DNA of 64,000 bases from Nocardioides sp. Soil774 (GCF_001428125.1 NZ_LMSM01000001.1:63306-127305); one strand, 5' to 3'. Counted from the first letter of the stretch, positions 49,126-58,401 are shown. Numbers and translations are program-made. Notes: generated by a model from the letters alone, not told the origin.

Positions 49126-50483
49126 CAGGTGCGGGCGGGCGTGGCGGACACCGCGCGCGCCCGCAGGCCGGTCGACGCTGCGGCGCGTCGATAGGCGTCC
49201 GCAGCGGCCTCGGTCTGCCCGACGCTGTGAAGGAGGTCGGCCAGGTCGAACCACAGCTGAGCAGCCACCCTGTCCGCGCCGATCGCCGACAAGGTGAGCA
49301 CCGCGCGCTGGAAGCACGAGCCTGCCTCGTCGGCGTTCCCCTCGGACACGTGCGTGCTCCCCAGCAACGCCCACGCCTCGGCTTCGGCCAGGGGCAGGTG
49401 CCCACTGCCGACAGCGTGCACCTCGGCGAGCAGCTCGCGGCTGGCTGGCACGTCTCCGGACAGGAATGCGGCTCGGGCGAGCCCGAGCAGCACGTGCGCG
49501 CGGTCGGAGGACGTCGACGCGCTCCACTCCAGCTCTGCCGCAGCCCGCGCGAGGTTTTCCTGCGCGTCGTCGAGGGCGGGCGGGTCGAGCTCGAGCTGCA
49601 GTCGACCGACCTCGGCGCGCAGGAGGGCGAGGTTGCGTGAGTCCTGGCCCTCGCCGAGCAGGGCGAGGGCGCGCTCGGCGAGCGGGACGGCGGCGGCGAC
49701 GTCGCCGCGCCGTGCCTGCATCGCGCTGGCGTTCCAGTAGGCCGAGGCACGGGCCTTGGGCGTGCCGAGCGACTCGGCGCGCGCGATGGCCTTGCGGCAC
49801 AGGCGTACGGCGTGGGCGGTGTCGCCGCGCTCGAAGTGAGCGGCGGCCACGGTGACCGCGAGCTGCACGGCCTCGTCGCAGGCCTCGAGCCCGGCCTCCT
49901 CCACGTCGGCCATGACCCGCTCGCCGCACTCGATGGCGCGTCCGAGGTCGCCGGACTCGCGATAGATGCGGCTCAGCGCGATGCCGGCCTTGATCCGGGT
50001 CAGGCCATTGACCTGCTTGTCATCGATGAGTGCTTCGAGCTCGAGGATCGCGTCGTCCTCGCGCTGGCTTGCCTCGAGTGCCCTCGCGTGGAGGAGGCGG
50101 GCCCGCTCCTGCATGCCGCCCATCCGCGCGCCGCCGAGGTGCTCGAGGGCGGTCTGGAGGTGCTTCTCGGCGTCGTCGGCCTGGCCGGACTCCAGCGAGA
50201 GCTCGGCATAGTCGAGGGAGAGTCGGATCTCGTCGGCGACGTGCGCCTCGAGCTCGCCGAGCAGCGACTCCACCGAGACGTCGAGGCGCGCGGCCAGGGC
50301 CTCCAGGGACTGAGGGGTCGGGCGACGGTGGCCGGCTTCGATGCGGGAGAGGTAGGCGACCGACATGATGTCGCGGGCGACCGCGCCCTGGGTGAGTCCG
50401 TGGGCCTGGCGAGCGGCGCGCAGGCGACGTCCGAGTGCCTCCCGGTCGGTCTGCTCGAGCACCTCGGCGTGACGGGGGTCCAT
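49125..50483 (-). CDS. XRE-family regulator with TPR repeats (RNPP-like)
   Basis: A protein of about 452 aa. The N-terminal helix-turn-helix reads LGRRLRAARQAHGLTQGAVARDIMSVAYLSRIEAGHRRPTPQSLEALA (residues 17-65). The rest is a long series of TPR-like helices (AEKHLQTALEHLGG, IECGERVMADVEEAGL, AVRLCRKAIARAESLG, NADEAGSCFQRAVLTL, AADAYRRAAAS). This is the layout of the RNPP peptide-sensing regulators, although many actinobacterial XRE-TPR proteins have no known ligand. ATG 50483 is used; TTG 50531 and GTG 50501 are in frame. A TTGCCA/TGGCAA pair lies at the start region. It converges on a gene for a 40-aa exported peptide. Confidence 0.8.
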   Translation of the reverse strand: MDPRHAEVLEQTDREALGRRLRAARQAHGLTQGAVARDIMSVAYLSRIEAGHRRPTPQSLEALAARLDVSVESLLGELEAHVADEIRLSLDYAELSLESGQADDAEKHLQTALEHLGGARMGGMQERARLLHARALEASQREDDAILELEALIDDKQVNGLTRIKAGIALSRIYRESGDLGRAIECGERVMADVEEAGLEACDEAVQLAVTVAAAHFERGDTAHAVRLCRKAIARAESLGTPKARASAYWNASAMQARRGDVAAAVPLAERALALLGEGQDSRNLALLRAEVGRLQLELDPPALDDAQENLARAAAELEWSASTSSDRAHVLLGLARAAFLSGDVPASRELLAEVHAVGSGHLPLAEAEAWALLGSTHVSEGNADEAGSCFQRAVLTLSAIGADRVAAQLWFDLADLLHSVGQTEAAADAYRRAAASTGLRARAVSATPART

Positions 50484-50503
50484 CCCGACATTGTGCGTCA
50501 CGT

Positions 50504-50531
50504 TTGCCAGCCAGTTGTCGATTTGTGGCAA
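50504..50531. promoter_or_regulatory. TTGCCA-N16-TGGCAA inverted repeat upstream of the XRE-TPR gene
   Basis: TTGCCA (50504-50509) and TGGCAA (50526-50531) face each other across 16 bases, just upstream of ATG 50483. The same core appears in the peptide gene's control region. It is a candidate autoregulatory site. Confidence 0.45.
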
Positions 50532-50616
50532 GCCCGGTCGTGGTTCTCGCTATTTCAACCAGAAGGGTCCGGACGGAACCCCAGGGAGTAGCCCAGACGG
50601 GTGGTCCGGGCGCGGA

Positions 50617-51876
50617 TCAGCGCGTCCGGGTTGACTCCGCCCGCTTGCCCCACGACTCGATCATCACAGGCATGGCGCCGACTCTCACTCGCTTGGGAGC
50701 GTCGAGCCGACGCACGGTCCCGTCGGGGAAGGAGAGCCGTCTCGTCCGATCGGGCACGGCGACGCGTCGCTCTCGGCCCGAAACGCTCCACATGACCCGC
50801 CGCTCTGCGCGCTTGATCGTGAAGAGGCAGCTGTAGAAGTCGCCGTTCCTGGTGATGGTGCACCCACGGGCCCGGGTGCCGATGAGCCATGGCTGTATCT
50901 CGCCGAAGGCCTTGCCGGGAGGCGCGATCTGATTGTCGGGGCTGAGCATCGCGGTATTCATGTTCGGTACAGGCGGGGCCCAGTAGTGCCAGTAGACCCG
51001 CTGCGTCCCGATCGAGGCGTTGAGGACGTAGGTCTTGACGACGTTCGCCACCTGCTCTTCGATGCTGATCGGCACGGTCGGCTTCCGCCCGAGGACGTCG
51101 TAGTTGATCTCGACGACCCAGATCGGCCCGTCGAATCCTCCCGCGGACGTGATGCGGCGCAGCACCTTCACGAGCCGGATGCCTTGCTCCGGCCCGTGGC
51201 GGGGCAGCGGGAAGCCACTCAGCGTGGCGACGTCGACCCACTTGGCGATGGGCTTTCCGCCGACCTTCTGGGTCCAGAACCTCTCGAACCACGCGCGGCT
51301 CCCGGGGAGTCGGATAGGTCCCTGGGGGGCGACGACCAGAGCGCCGGGGGCATATTGGCGCACCTCCTGCGACGCGATCTTCGCCATCTTCGCCATGTGT
51401 CGCACGGTGCCGACATAGTTGTTCGACACGTTCATCTCGGCCCAGAGCTGGTAGTCCGCGCGGTCGCCGTAGCGCCGGGCCAGCGCGCTGACAAACGCCC
51501 GGTACGCGCTGAGCTTGGGGGGGCGGACCTCCACCACGTCTCCGACGTCTCCCATCGCATAGAAGTCCGGAGTGCTGTAGAGGGTGAGCAGCGGCCTTGA
51601 GCCGTGCTGCCGGGCCATCGCAAGCCTGTCATCGAGCTCCGCCCAGTCGTACTGCCCTGGGGATCGTTCGACCCCGGACCAGCGGACGATCAGACGCATC
51701 GTCGGGGTCGAAACGAGCGGCGCAGGGGGAATGGTCAATTGGACCATGTCCATGCCGAAGAGCTCGGGCCTGACCTTCTCGGCGCGGGCGCCCGAGGCTG
51801 ACAGGCCGACACCAAGAGCCGCGACGAGCAGGCCGACAAGGGCGCGGGCGATGGTGACGGTGGCGTGGGTGATCAT
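50617..51876 (-). CDS. Secreted glycoside-hydrolase-like protein (GH39/TIM-barrel type)
   Basis: A 419-aa exported protein. The signal peptide has a TIARALVGLLVAALGVGL core ending SGARAE. The body has GH-A clan features: VRWSGVERSPGQYDWAELDDRL, LWAEMNVSNN (candidate acid Glu) and WVVEINYDV (candidate nucleophile Glu). The C-terminal 80 residues form a beta-rich extension. It probably cleaves an extracellular polysaccharide, perhaps the one made by the cluster it diverges from. ATG 51876 is supported by a TACTTT box seven bases upstream; an in-frame extension to 51933 is not needed. Confidence 0.7.
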   Translation of the reverse strand: MITHATVTIARALVGLLVAALGVGLSASGARAEKVRPELFGMDMVQLTIPPAPLVSTPTMRLIVRWSGVERSPGQYDWAELDDRLAMARQHGSRPLLTLYSTPDFYAMGDVGDVVEVRPPKLSAYRAFVSALARRYGDRADYQLWAEMNVSNNYVGTVRHMAKMAKIASQEVRQYAPGALVVAPQGPIRLPGSRAWFERFWTQKVGGKPIAKWVDVATLSGFPLPRHGPEQGIRLVKVLRRITSAGGFDGPIWVVEINYDVLGRKPTVPISIEEQVANVVKTYVLNASIGTQRVYWHYWAPPVPNMNTAMLSPDNQIAPPGKAFGEIQPWLIGTRARGCTITRNGDFYSCLFTIKRAERRVMWSVSGRERRVAVPDRTRRLSFPDGTVRRLDAPKRVRVGAMPVMIESWGKRAESTRTR

Positions 51877-52193
51877 CGAGGGAAAAGTAACAGTGACGCG
51901 GTTACCGTCGCCGTTGCTGCACGCGAAGGCCACCCTTGAGGGTGAGGTGCCACTCAGGGAGGGCCGGCATTTGCTCAGAAGTGTCTCACGATGTCACGAT
52001 TCCGTGTCAGGTGATCCTTGCCGCGCGTAGATTGCGCGTGACAGAGGTGTCAAGAGACATCGCCCGGTTCGCCGGCGTGTCCGCCGTCGAGTGGTCATGT
52101 GCGACTCATCGGCGTGCGGCTGGAGCGTCCAGGACGTGACAGCTGACAGGGCGTCGGCGTGGGGCCGAGGTCAGAAACAGTATTACGGGGTGA
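51877..52193. other. Divergent intergenic region (317 bp) before the polysaccharide cluster
   Basis: No gene is supported here. On the minus strand, TACTTT (51884-51889) is the leaderless -10 of the glycosidase-like gene. On the plus strand, TGTCTCACGATGTCACGATTC at about 51980 and GTGACAGAGGTGTCAAGAGACA at about 52038 contain repeated TGTCA/TGACA motifs that could bind a regulator. TAGATT near 52028 is a possible -10 for the polysaccharide operon. An ACGGGG site precedes the GTG at 52194. Confidence 0.45.
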
Positions 52194-54026
52194 GTGGTGG
52201 CTGTGATCAAGCTTCAGAGTGTCGTACGCACCAAGCGCACTGCCGTGCTGATGTCGTTCGACGCGTGTGTCCTGATCCTGGCCTACGCCGTGTCGCTCGT
52301 CCTGCGCTACGGACCCACGCTGGAGACGTCGGTCTGGAGAAGCGGGCTGGCGGTCGCTGCCGGCGCGGTGGCACTGCAGTGGTTGGTCGGATTGCTGGGC
52401 CGGGTCTATCTCGGCCGGGTGGGTGTCGCTACCAACGAGGAGACGGTCCTCCTTGGTCTCGCAACCGCAGTCGGGGGGCTCGGGGTTTTCAGCGCCAACG
52501 CCCTCGCCGATCCCTACTGGGTCGCACGGAGCGTGCCCGCGTCGGGCACCTTCCTCGGACTTTTCCTCATGCTCATCGTGCGTGCCTTGTGGCGTCAGCT
52601 CACCCAGCGCTTCCAACCGCTCGATGACGCCTCGGGCCAGCGCGCCTTGATCGTCGGCGCCGGGGCCAGCGGCGCTCGCTTGGTGCACTCCATGCGCAGC
52701 CGACCCGAGGCCGGCCTGGTGCCCGTCGGCTTCCTGGACGACGACCCCTGGATGCGCAAGCGTCGCCACTTCGGGGTGTCCGTCCTCGGGACGACAGACG
52801 ACCTGAAGCGAGTGGTGAGTCTCACCGGCGCGGTGACGGTCGTCGTGGCCATCCCGGGCGCCACCAAGGAGATGCTCAAGCCGCTGGTCGACCGCGCAGC
52901 CGAGCTTGGCATCTCGATCAAGGTCCTGCCGTCCTTCGCCGAGTCGTTCGCCTCGCACGCCGACGTCCGGGACGTACGGGACGTCAACATGGCCGACATC
53001 CTCGGCCGTGCCGCGGTGGAGACCGACCTCTCGGCCATCGCCGGCTATGTCACGGGCAAGCGTGTCCTCGTCACGGGCGCCGGCGGGTCGATCGGGTCAG
53101 AGCTGTGCCGCCAGCTCCACCGCTACGGCCCCTCCGAGCTCATCATGCTCGACCGCGACGAGTCCGCACTGCACGCCGTGCAGCTGTCCATCCACGGTCG
53201 AGCTCTGCTCGACAGCCCGGACGTGGTGCTGAACGACATCCGCGACGAGCCCGCCCTTCGCTCGATCTTCGAGGACCGCCGCCCCGAGGTCGTCTTCCAC
53301 GCAGCGGCGCTCAAGCACCTGCCGATGCTGGAGCAGTACCCGCACGAGGCGATGAAGACCAACGTCCTAGGCACCGCCAACGTGCTGCGAGCTGCCGCCG
53401 ACGTCGGCGTGACCACCTTCGTCAACATCTCGACGGACAAGGCCGCTGACCCCAAGAGCGTCCTGGGCTACTCCAAGCGGGTGGCGGAGCGCCTCACCGC
53501 CGCGATGGCGAAGGAAGCCGACGGGGCCTACATCAGCGTTCGCTTTGGCAACGTGCTGGGGTCCCGGGGGTCGGTGCTCCACACGTTCACGTCCCAGATC
53601 GCCTCCGGCGGTCCTGTGACCGTCGTCCACCCGGACGTGACGCGCTACTTCATGACCGTCGAGGAGGCCGTCCAGCTGGTCATCCAGGCCGGTGCGATCG
53701 GCGAGGACGGCGAGGTGATGATCCTCGACATGGGTCAGCCCGTGAAGATCCTCGACGTCGCACGCCAGCTCATCGCGATGTCCGGCAAGAACATCGAGGT
53801 CGTCTACACCGGTCTGCGTGAGGGAGAGAAGCTCCACGAGAAGCTCTTCAGCGGGGCCGAGAGCCACGAGCGGTCCAAGCACCCGCTGGTCGCGCATGCG
53901 GCGGTGAGCCCGCTCTCGGTTAACGTCGTGCGATCCTTCGACCTGGACGTGACCCACCTGGGCATGCTCCAGGCCTTCGATGACTGGGTCCACCTACCTG
54001 ACCCCGCAGCATCCCTGATCGACTGA
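52194..54026 (+). CDS. Membrane-bound nucleoside-diphosphate-sugar 4,6-dehydratase (CapD/WbpM/PglF type)
   Basis: A 610-aa protein. The first 120 residues hold four membrane helices. A Rossmann-like domain follows (ALIVGAGASGARLVHSM), then a second, catalytic SDR domain starting VLVTGAGGSIGSELCRQL near residue 285. The active-site region is STDKAADPKSVLGYSKR and RFGNVLGSRGSV. It converts UDP-GlcNAc to the 4-keto-6-deoxy sugar, feeding modified surface glycans. GTG 52194 is used; GTG 52197 and 52203 are near alternatives. It heads a plus-strand cluster of polysaccharide genes. Confidence 0.88.
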   Translation: MVAVIKLQSVVRTKRTAVLMSFDACVLILAYAVSLVLRYGPTLETSVWRSGLAVAAGAVALQWLVGLLGRVYLGRVGVATNEETVLLGLATAVGGLGVFSANALADPYWVARSVPASGTFLGLFLMLIVRALWRQLTQRFQPLDDASGQRALIVGAGASGARLVHSMRSRPEAGLVPVGFLDDDPWMRKRRHFGVSVLGTTDDLKRVVSLTGAVTVVVAIPGATKEMLKPLVDRAAELGISIKVLPSFAESFASHADVRDVRDVNMADILGRAAVETDLSAIAGYVTGKRVLVTGAGGSIGSELCRQLHRYGPSELIMLDRDESALHAVQLSIHGRALLDSPDVVLNDIRDEPALRSIFEDRRPEVVFHAAALKHLPMLEQYPHEAMKTNVLGTANVLRAAADVGVTTFVNISTDKAADPKSVLGYSKRVAERLTAAMAKEADGAYISVRFGNVLGSRGSVLHTFTSQIASGGPVTVVHPDVTRYFMTVEEAVQLVIQAGAIGEDGEVMILDMGQPVKILDVARQLIAMSGKNIEVVYTGLREGEKLHEKLFSGAESHERSKHPLVAHAAVSPLSVNVVRSFDLDVTHLGMLQAFDDWVHLPDPAASLID

Positions 54027-54036
54027 TCCAGTCGTC

Positions 54037-54064
54037 CCCTGTTCCCTGTTCCCTGTTCCCTGTT
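54037..54064 (+). repeat. Heptanucleotide tandem repeat, four CCCTGTT copies
   Basis: Four perfect CCCTGTT units lie in the 55-base gap between the CapD-type gene and capE, 17 bases before the capE start. Slippage would change the distance between upstream sequences and the weak ribosome-binding site, possibly varying capE expression. Confidence 0.85.
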
Positions 54065-54081
54065 CGAAAGAGAGTCCTGGC

Positions 54082-55113
54082 TTGTCGACCTATGTCGATC
54101 CCCCGTCCACCGTGCTCGTGACCGGCGGCACTGGATCATTTGGTTCGAGCATGGTGCGTCGTCTCCTCAATGGAGACGTCGAGGAGGTCCGCATCCTGAG
54201 CCGCGACGAGCTCAAACAGGACGACATGCGCCGCGCCTTCGGCGACGAGCGCCTGCGCTTCTACATAGGCGACGTGCGCGATTACGACAGCGTCGAGCGA
54301 GCCACGCGCGGCGTGGATCACGTATTCCACGCCGCGGCACTCAAGCAGGTTCCGAGTTGCGAGTTCTTCCCGCTCGAGGCCGTCCGGACCAACGTCCTCG
54401 GCAGCGCCAACGTCATCGAAGCCAGCAACAAGAACGATGTACGCTCGGTCGTCTGCCTCGGCACTGACAAGGCTGCCTACCCGGTCAATGCCATGGGCAT
54501 GTCCAAGGCGATGATGGAGAAGGTCGCTCAGGCCTTCGCTCGCAACAACCCCACGGCCCAGACCGTGGTCTCGACGGTGCGCTACGGCAACGTGATGATG
54601 TCCCGCGGCTCGGTCATCCCGCTCTTCGTCGAGCAGATCCGGCAGGGACGCCCCCTCACGGTGACGGACCCTCGCATGACGCGATTCCTGATGTCGCTCG
54701 ACGAGGCCGTCCTCCTGGTGGAGCACGCCTTCCAGCACGCGCGGCCGGGCGATCTCTTCATCCGCAAGGCACCCGCCAGCACCATCGAACACCTTGCCCG
54801 GGCCGTGGGTTCTGCAATGGGCGTTGAGCCCGAGCTCAAGGTGATCGGCACGCGGCACGGCGAGAAGCTGTACGAGACACTGGCGACCCGGGAGGAGCTC
54901 GCTCGCGCAGAGGACCAGGGCGACTACTTCCGCGTCAGCGTCGATGCGCGGGACCTCAATTACGGTGAGTACTTCGACGAGGGTGACAGACAAGAATCGA
55001 CGATGGACGACTATCACTCGCACAACACCGAACGGCTGGACGTAGGCGGAGTGGTCAGTGTCCTAGAGCGCCTTCCAGCGTTCCGCCACCTTGTTGACGC
55101 GGAGCACATGTGA
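54082..55113 (+). CDS. capE: UDP-GlcNAc 4,6-dehydratase/5-epimerase (UDP-L-FucNAc pathway)
   Basis: A 343-aa SDR enzyme. The NAD motif VLVTGGTGSFGSSMVRRLL is at residues 11-29, followed by LSRDELKQDDMRRAF, HAAALKQVPSCEFFP (catalytic His/Lys region), GTDKAAYPVNAMGMSK and RYGNVMMSRGSV. This fits CapE/WbjB/FlaA1, which starts UDP-N-acetyl-L-fucosamine synthesis. CapF and CapG lie 2-3 kb downstream, completing the pathway. The start is TTG, with GAGAGTCC upstream and no strong ribosome-binding site. The stop overlaps the next gene's GTG (ATGTGA). Confidence 0.85.
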   Translation: MSTYVDPPSTVLVTGGTGSFGSSMVRRLLNGDVEEVRILSRDELKQDDMRRAFGDERLRFYIGDVRDYDSVERATRGVDHVFHAAALKQVPSCEFFPLEAVRTNVLGSANVIEASNKNDVRSVVCLGTDKAAYPVNAMGMSKAMMEKVAQAFARNNPTAQTVVSTVRYGNVMMSRGSVIPLFVEQIRQGRPLTVTDPRMTRFLMSLDEAVLLVEHAFQHARPGDLFIRKAPASTIEHLARAVGSAMGVEPELKVIGTRHGEKLYETLATREELARAEDQGDYFRVSVDARDLNYGEYFDEGDRQESTMDDYHSHNTERLDVGGVVSVLERLPAFRHLVDAEHM

Positions 55114-56057
55114 CGCTGTTCCTTTCCGCTGCGTTCTGCGCCTTCATCTTGACGGGCGCGGTGATCCCTCAACTGCGACGTACCCTGATGGACGTTCCCA
55201 ACCACCGGTCGTCCCACTGTTCTCCGGTGCCTCGCGGAGGCGGTGTGGCAGTTGTCGCCACCCTGGCTGGGGTCTGTCTCTTTGCACTGGAGCCCGACAG
55301 GAGCCTCACGTCGCTGGTCATCTGCTGTCTGGCTCTTGCGAGCGTCGGCCTCCTCGACGACGTGCGCTCCTTGTCAAGCGAGCACCGACTCGTCGCCCAA
55401 GTTGCCGTGGCGGCCGCCCTTGCAGTCTCGCTCACCTCTGCAGGCACCAGCTCGTGGTGGTGGCTGGGTGTGCTAATCGTGGCGCTCGTCGGTTATGTCA
55501 ACGCCTTCAACTTCATGGATGGCGTCAATGGCATCTCGAGCCTGATGGCTGTTGCCGTAGGAGCGTGGTGGGCCTGGGTCGGCTCTGCCTCTGAGGATCC
55601 GATGCTGAGGGGGGCGGGGCTCGTCCTCGCGGGCGTGGCAGTCGGTTTCCTCCCGTGGAACGCGCCCCGGGCGAGAGTTTTTTTGGGCGACGTTGGCAGC
55701 TACGGCGTAGGGATCTTCATCGGTGGACTCAGCGTTTATTCCTTCTCGCAAGGTCTTCCAGTCCTGTGGGGAATCGTTCCCTTGATCGTCTACGGCGCAG
55801 ACACAGGCTGGGTCCTGGTTAAGCGGGCTCGCGGGGGACATCGCCTCACTGAGCCGCACCGGGACCACGTCTACCAGCAACTCGTCGATGCGGGGTGGCC
55901 TCACATCGCCTCTGCGCTCTTGTGCGCGGGGGCCGGTGCCGCCGCGACGGCCGTCGCCGCCTTAGCGGGTGCATCTGCGACGGGGTGGGTCGTCCTCGCG
56001 TGCGCGGCGGTCGTTTTGGCCTACTTGAATGTCCCGCGGTTAGTGAGGTTGAGATGA
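55110..56057 (+). CDS. Polyprenyl-phosphate sugar-phosphate transferase (WecA/MraY family)
   Basis: A 315-aa membrane protein with about ten helices. It has DVPNHRSSHCSPVPRGGGVA (substrate loop), LLDDVRSLSSEHRLVAQ (Asp pair), NAFNFMDGVNGI (catalytic Asp) and RARVFLGDVGSYGVG. This is the initiating transferase that loads UDP-HexNAc-type sugar phosphate onto undecaprenyl phosphate. In the FucNAc context the sugar may be FucNAc or QuiNAc. The GTG overlaps the capE stop. Codon use is less GC-rich than the neighbours, with AT-rich third positions in places, which suggests transfer. Confidence 0.9.
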   Translation: MTLFLSAAFCAFILTGAVIPQLRRTLMDVPNHRSSHCSPVPRGGGVAVVATLAGVCLFALEPDRSLTSLVICCLALASVGLLDDVRSLSSEHRLVAQVAVAAALAVSLTSAGTSSWWWLGVLIVALVGYVNAFNFMDGVNGISSLMAVAVGAWWAWVGSASEDPMLRGAGLVLAGVAVGFLPWNAPRARVFLGDVGSYGVGIFIGGLSVYSFSQGLPVLWGIVPLIVYGADTGWVLVKRARGGHRLTEPHRDHVYQQLVDAGWPHIASALLCAGAGAAATAVAALAGASATGWVVLACAAVVLAYLNVPRLVRLR

Positions 56058-57286
56058 AGATCGCGATGATTTCGCAGTGGTTCGATCCTGAGACCGGATC
56101 GGCCGCGATTCCTGGATCTGTGGCAAGAGCTCTCGCCGCACGGGGCCACGAAGTCACTGTCATCACCGGCTTTCCGAACTATCCAGTCGGCAAGATATAT
56201 GACGGTTATCGCGTGAAGGTGCTCCAGCGGGAAGTCATTGGCAACGTCAAAGTCGTCCGTGTCCCTATGTTTCCCGCACACGGGTCATCGAGTCTCAAAC
56301 GAGCCGCATTCTTCCTGAGCTTCATGCTCTCTGCTTCCTTGTGGGGAAGCTGGTTCGCTCGACGCAGTGACGCCGTCTTGGTGTACTCGACCTCCGCGAC
56401 CGTAGGAGTCGCTGGCGTCGTGATGAAACGAGTCTTCCGAAAGCCGACGGTCATGTACGTCGAGGATCTGTGGCCCGACTCCGTGCTGGCTAGCGGGTTG
56501 GTGGACGGCGTCGTTGGCCGCGTGGCCTGGTTCACGCTCGACCGCATGGCTAGGTGGGGCTATCGGGCGGCAGATCGCATTGCCGTGATCTCACCTGGGA
56601 TGCAAGAGGTGCTCCACGGTCGAGGCGTCCCTCGCGAGCGTATGAGCCTGGTCTACAACTGGGCCGATGAGTCGTTGTTCCACCCAGTTCAGCCCACGGT
56701 GGCCTCGGACGGCCTCACGATGATGTATGCGGGAAACCTCGGAGACGTGCAGGGCATTGATACTGCGCTTCGAGCCTTGTCGCTCGTAGATCCGAGTAGG
56801 TCCGTGCGCCTAAGACTCGTGGGGTCCGGAGTGGCCGAAGACCGATTGAAGGAGCTCGCCGTAGAGCTGAGAGTGGACGAACGCGTGACCTTCGAAGGCA
56901 CTCGACCTATCTCTGACATGGCTGCGCTGATGTCGGAGGCGGATGTCCAGCTCGTGTGCCTTCGAGATCTTCCTGTCTTCCGTGCCACGATGCCGAGCAA
57001 GACGCAGGCAATTCTGGCGTGCGGTCGGCCCGTTCTCGCCTCAGCCGCGGGCGACGCCGCCGATCTCGTTGCACGTTCAGGTGCGGGGATCGCGGTCGCT
57101 CCAGACGACGCTCAGGCGATGGCAGAGGCGATCGACCGCCTCGCGACGATGTCAGGTGATGAGCTTGAGCGCTTCGGTGCTTCCGGGCGAAAGTTCTACG
57201 AAGAGGAGCTGAGTGTGTCGGTCGGCGCGCGTCGGCTGGAGAGCGCGTTGATCGGCGCCGCGAAGCCGTGGTACGGCGCTTCATGA
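56054..57286 (+). CDS. Glycosyltransferase family 4 (WbuB/WcaI-like)
   Basis: A 410-aa GT-B glycosyltransferase. It opens ISQWFDPETGSAAIPGSVARALAARGHEVTVITGFPNYPVG and has the donor-site segment YAGNLGDVQGIDTALRA and the E-x7-E-like DVQLVCLRDLPVF. Homologues (WbuB) act on FucNAc in O-antigen and capsule assembly, which fits the capE/F/G genes. ATG 56054 overlaps the upstream stop. Base composition is lower in GC than most of the window. Its stop overlaps the ATG of capF (ATGA). Confidence 0.85.
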   Translation: MKIAMISQWFDPETGSAAIPGSVARALAARGHEVTVITGFPNYPVGKIYDGYRVKVLQREVIGNVKVVRVPMFPAHGSSSLKRAAFFLSFMLSASLWGSWFARRSDAVLVYSTSATVGVAGVVMKRVFRKPTVMYVEDLWPDSVLASGLVDGVVGRVAWFTLDRMARWGYRAADRIAVISPGMQEVLHGRGVPRERMSLVYNWADESLFHPVQPTVASDGLTMMYAGNLGDVQGIDTALRALSLVDPSRSVRLRLVGSGVAEDRLKELAVELRVDERVTFEGTRPISDMAALMSEADVQLVCLRDLPVFRATMPSKTQAILACGRPVLASAAGDAADLVARSGAGIAVAPDDAQAMAEAIDRLATMSGDELERFGASGRKFYEEELSVSVGARRLESALIGAAKPWYGAS

Positions 57287-58401
57287 GGGTCGCGATCACG
57301 GGTGCGTACGGTTTTCTCGGATGGCATACTGCGTGCCGACTCCGTGCGCTTCACGGTGTCGAGCCAGTCCGCCTGGGACGGAGGGACCTGGCCGACCCCG
57401 CGCGGCTGGCCGAGGTGCTGGCCGGCGTCGACGCGGTGATGCACTTCGCCGGGGTCAACCGCGCCGACAACGACGCCGAGGTCGAGTCGGGCAACGCCGA
57501 GGTCGCCGAGTCCCTGGCCCTCGCGCTGCGCGCGGCTGGTCGCCCGATCGACGTCGTCTACGCCAACTCGGTCCAGGCCGAGCTCGACAACGCATACGGC
57601 AGGGGCAAGGCGCACGCAGCCCGTGCCCTGGCCGGAGCCTGCGCGCACACCGGTGGCCACTTCGCAGACCTGCTGCTCCCCAACCTGTTCGGCGAGCACG
57701 GGCGGCCGGGCTACAACTCGTTCGTGGCGACCTTTGCCCACGAGGTCGCCGCCGGGCGCACGCCGAGCGTGACGGGTGACCGGGAGATCGAGCTGCTGCA
57801 CGCCCAGGACGCGGCCGCGAAGCTGATCGCGGCGGCGGGCCAGGACCTGCGTACGACGGTCGACGGCGAGGCCATCGGGATCGGCTCGGTCCTGGCGGCG
57901 TTCGAGGAGTTCCGCGAGCTCTACGGCGCTCGGGGCGAGATCCCCGACGTGTCGACCCCGATGCGTCTCAACCTCTTCAACACCTACCGCGCTGCAGCGT
58001 TCGCGGACGCGACAGAGATCGCCCCGCACGTGCACTCGGACAACCGCGGCGACCTGTTCGAGACCGTACGCTCGCACGGCGGCACCGGCATGTCCTATGC
58101 CTCCACGACCAAGCCCGGTCAGAAGCGCGGCGAGCACTATCACCTGCACAAGATCGAGCGCTTCGTCGTGGTCAAGGGGGAGGCTGAGATCCAGCTCCGC
58201 CGCTTGCTGCACGACGAAGTGGTGACGGTGCGGGTCAGTGGTGAGCGCCCGGTCTTCGTCGACATGCCGACGCTGTGGGTGCACAACATCCGCAACGTGG
58301 GTGACGACGACCTGCTGACGGTGTTCTGGGCCGACCAGCTGCTCGACCCCGCCCATCCCGACCAGTTCCCCGAGACCATCGCCCAGGAGGCGCACGCATG
58401 A
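57283..58401 (+). CDS. capF: Bifunctional NAD-dependent reductase/cupin epimerase (CapF)
   Basis: A 372-aa two-domain enzyme. The N-terminal Rossmann domain opens VAITGAYGFLGWHTACRL and has HFAGVNRADNDAEVESGN. The C-terminal 120 residues are a cupin (HVHSDNRGDLFETV, RGEHYHLHKIERFVVVKGEAEI) with zinc-binding His. CapF epimerises C-3 and reduces C-4 in UDP-L-FucNAc synthesis; CapE precedes and CapG follows. ATG 57283 overlaps the upstream stop. The downstream stop overlaps capG (ATGA). GC content is high and unlike the two preceding genes. Confidence 0.9.
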   Translation: MRVAITGAYGFLGWHTACRLRALHGVEPVRLGRRDLADPARLAEVLAGVDAVMHFAGVNRADNDAEVESGNAEVAESLALALRAAGRPIDVVYANSVQAELDNAYGRGKAHAARALAGACAHTGGHFADLLLPNLFGEHGRPGYNSFVATFAHEVAAGRTPSVTGDREIELLHAQDAAAKLIAAAGQDLRTTVDGEAIGIGSVLAAFEEFRELYGARGEIPDVSTPMRLNLFNTYRAAAFADATEIAPHVHSDNRGDLFETVRSHGGTGMSYASTTKPGQKRGEHYHLHKIERFVVVKGEAEIQLRRLLHDEVVTVRVSGERPVFVDMPTLWVHNIRNVGDDDLLTVFWADQLLDPAHPDQFPETIAQEAHA

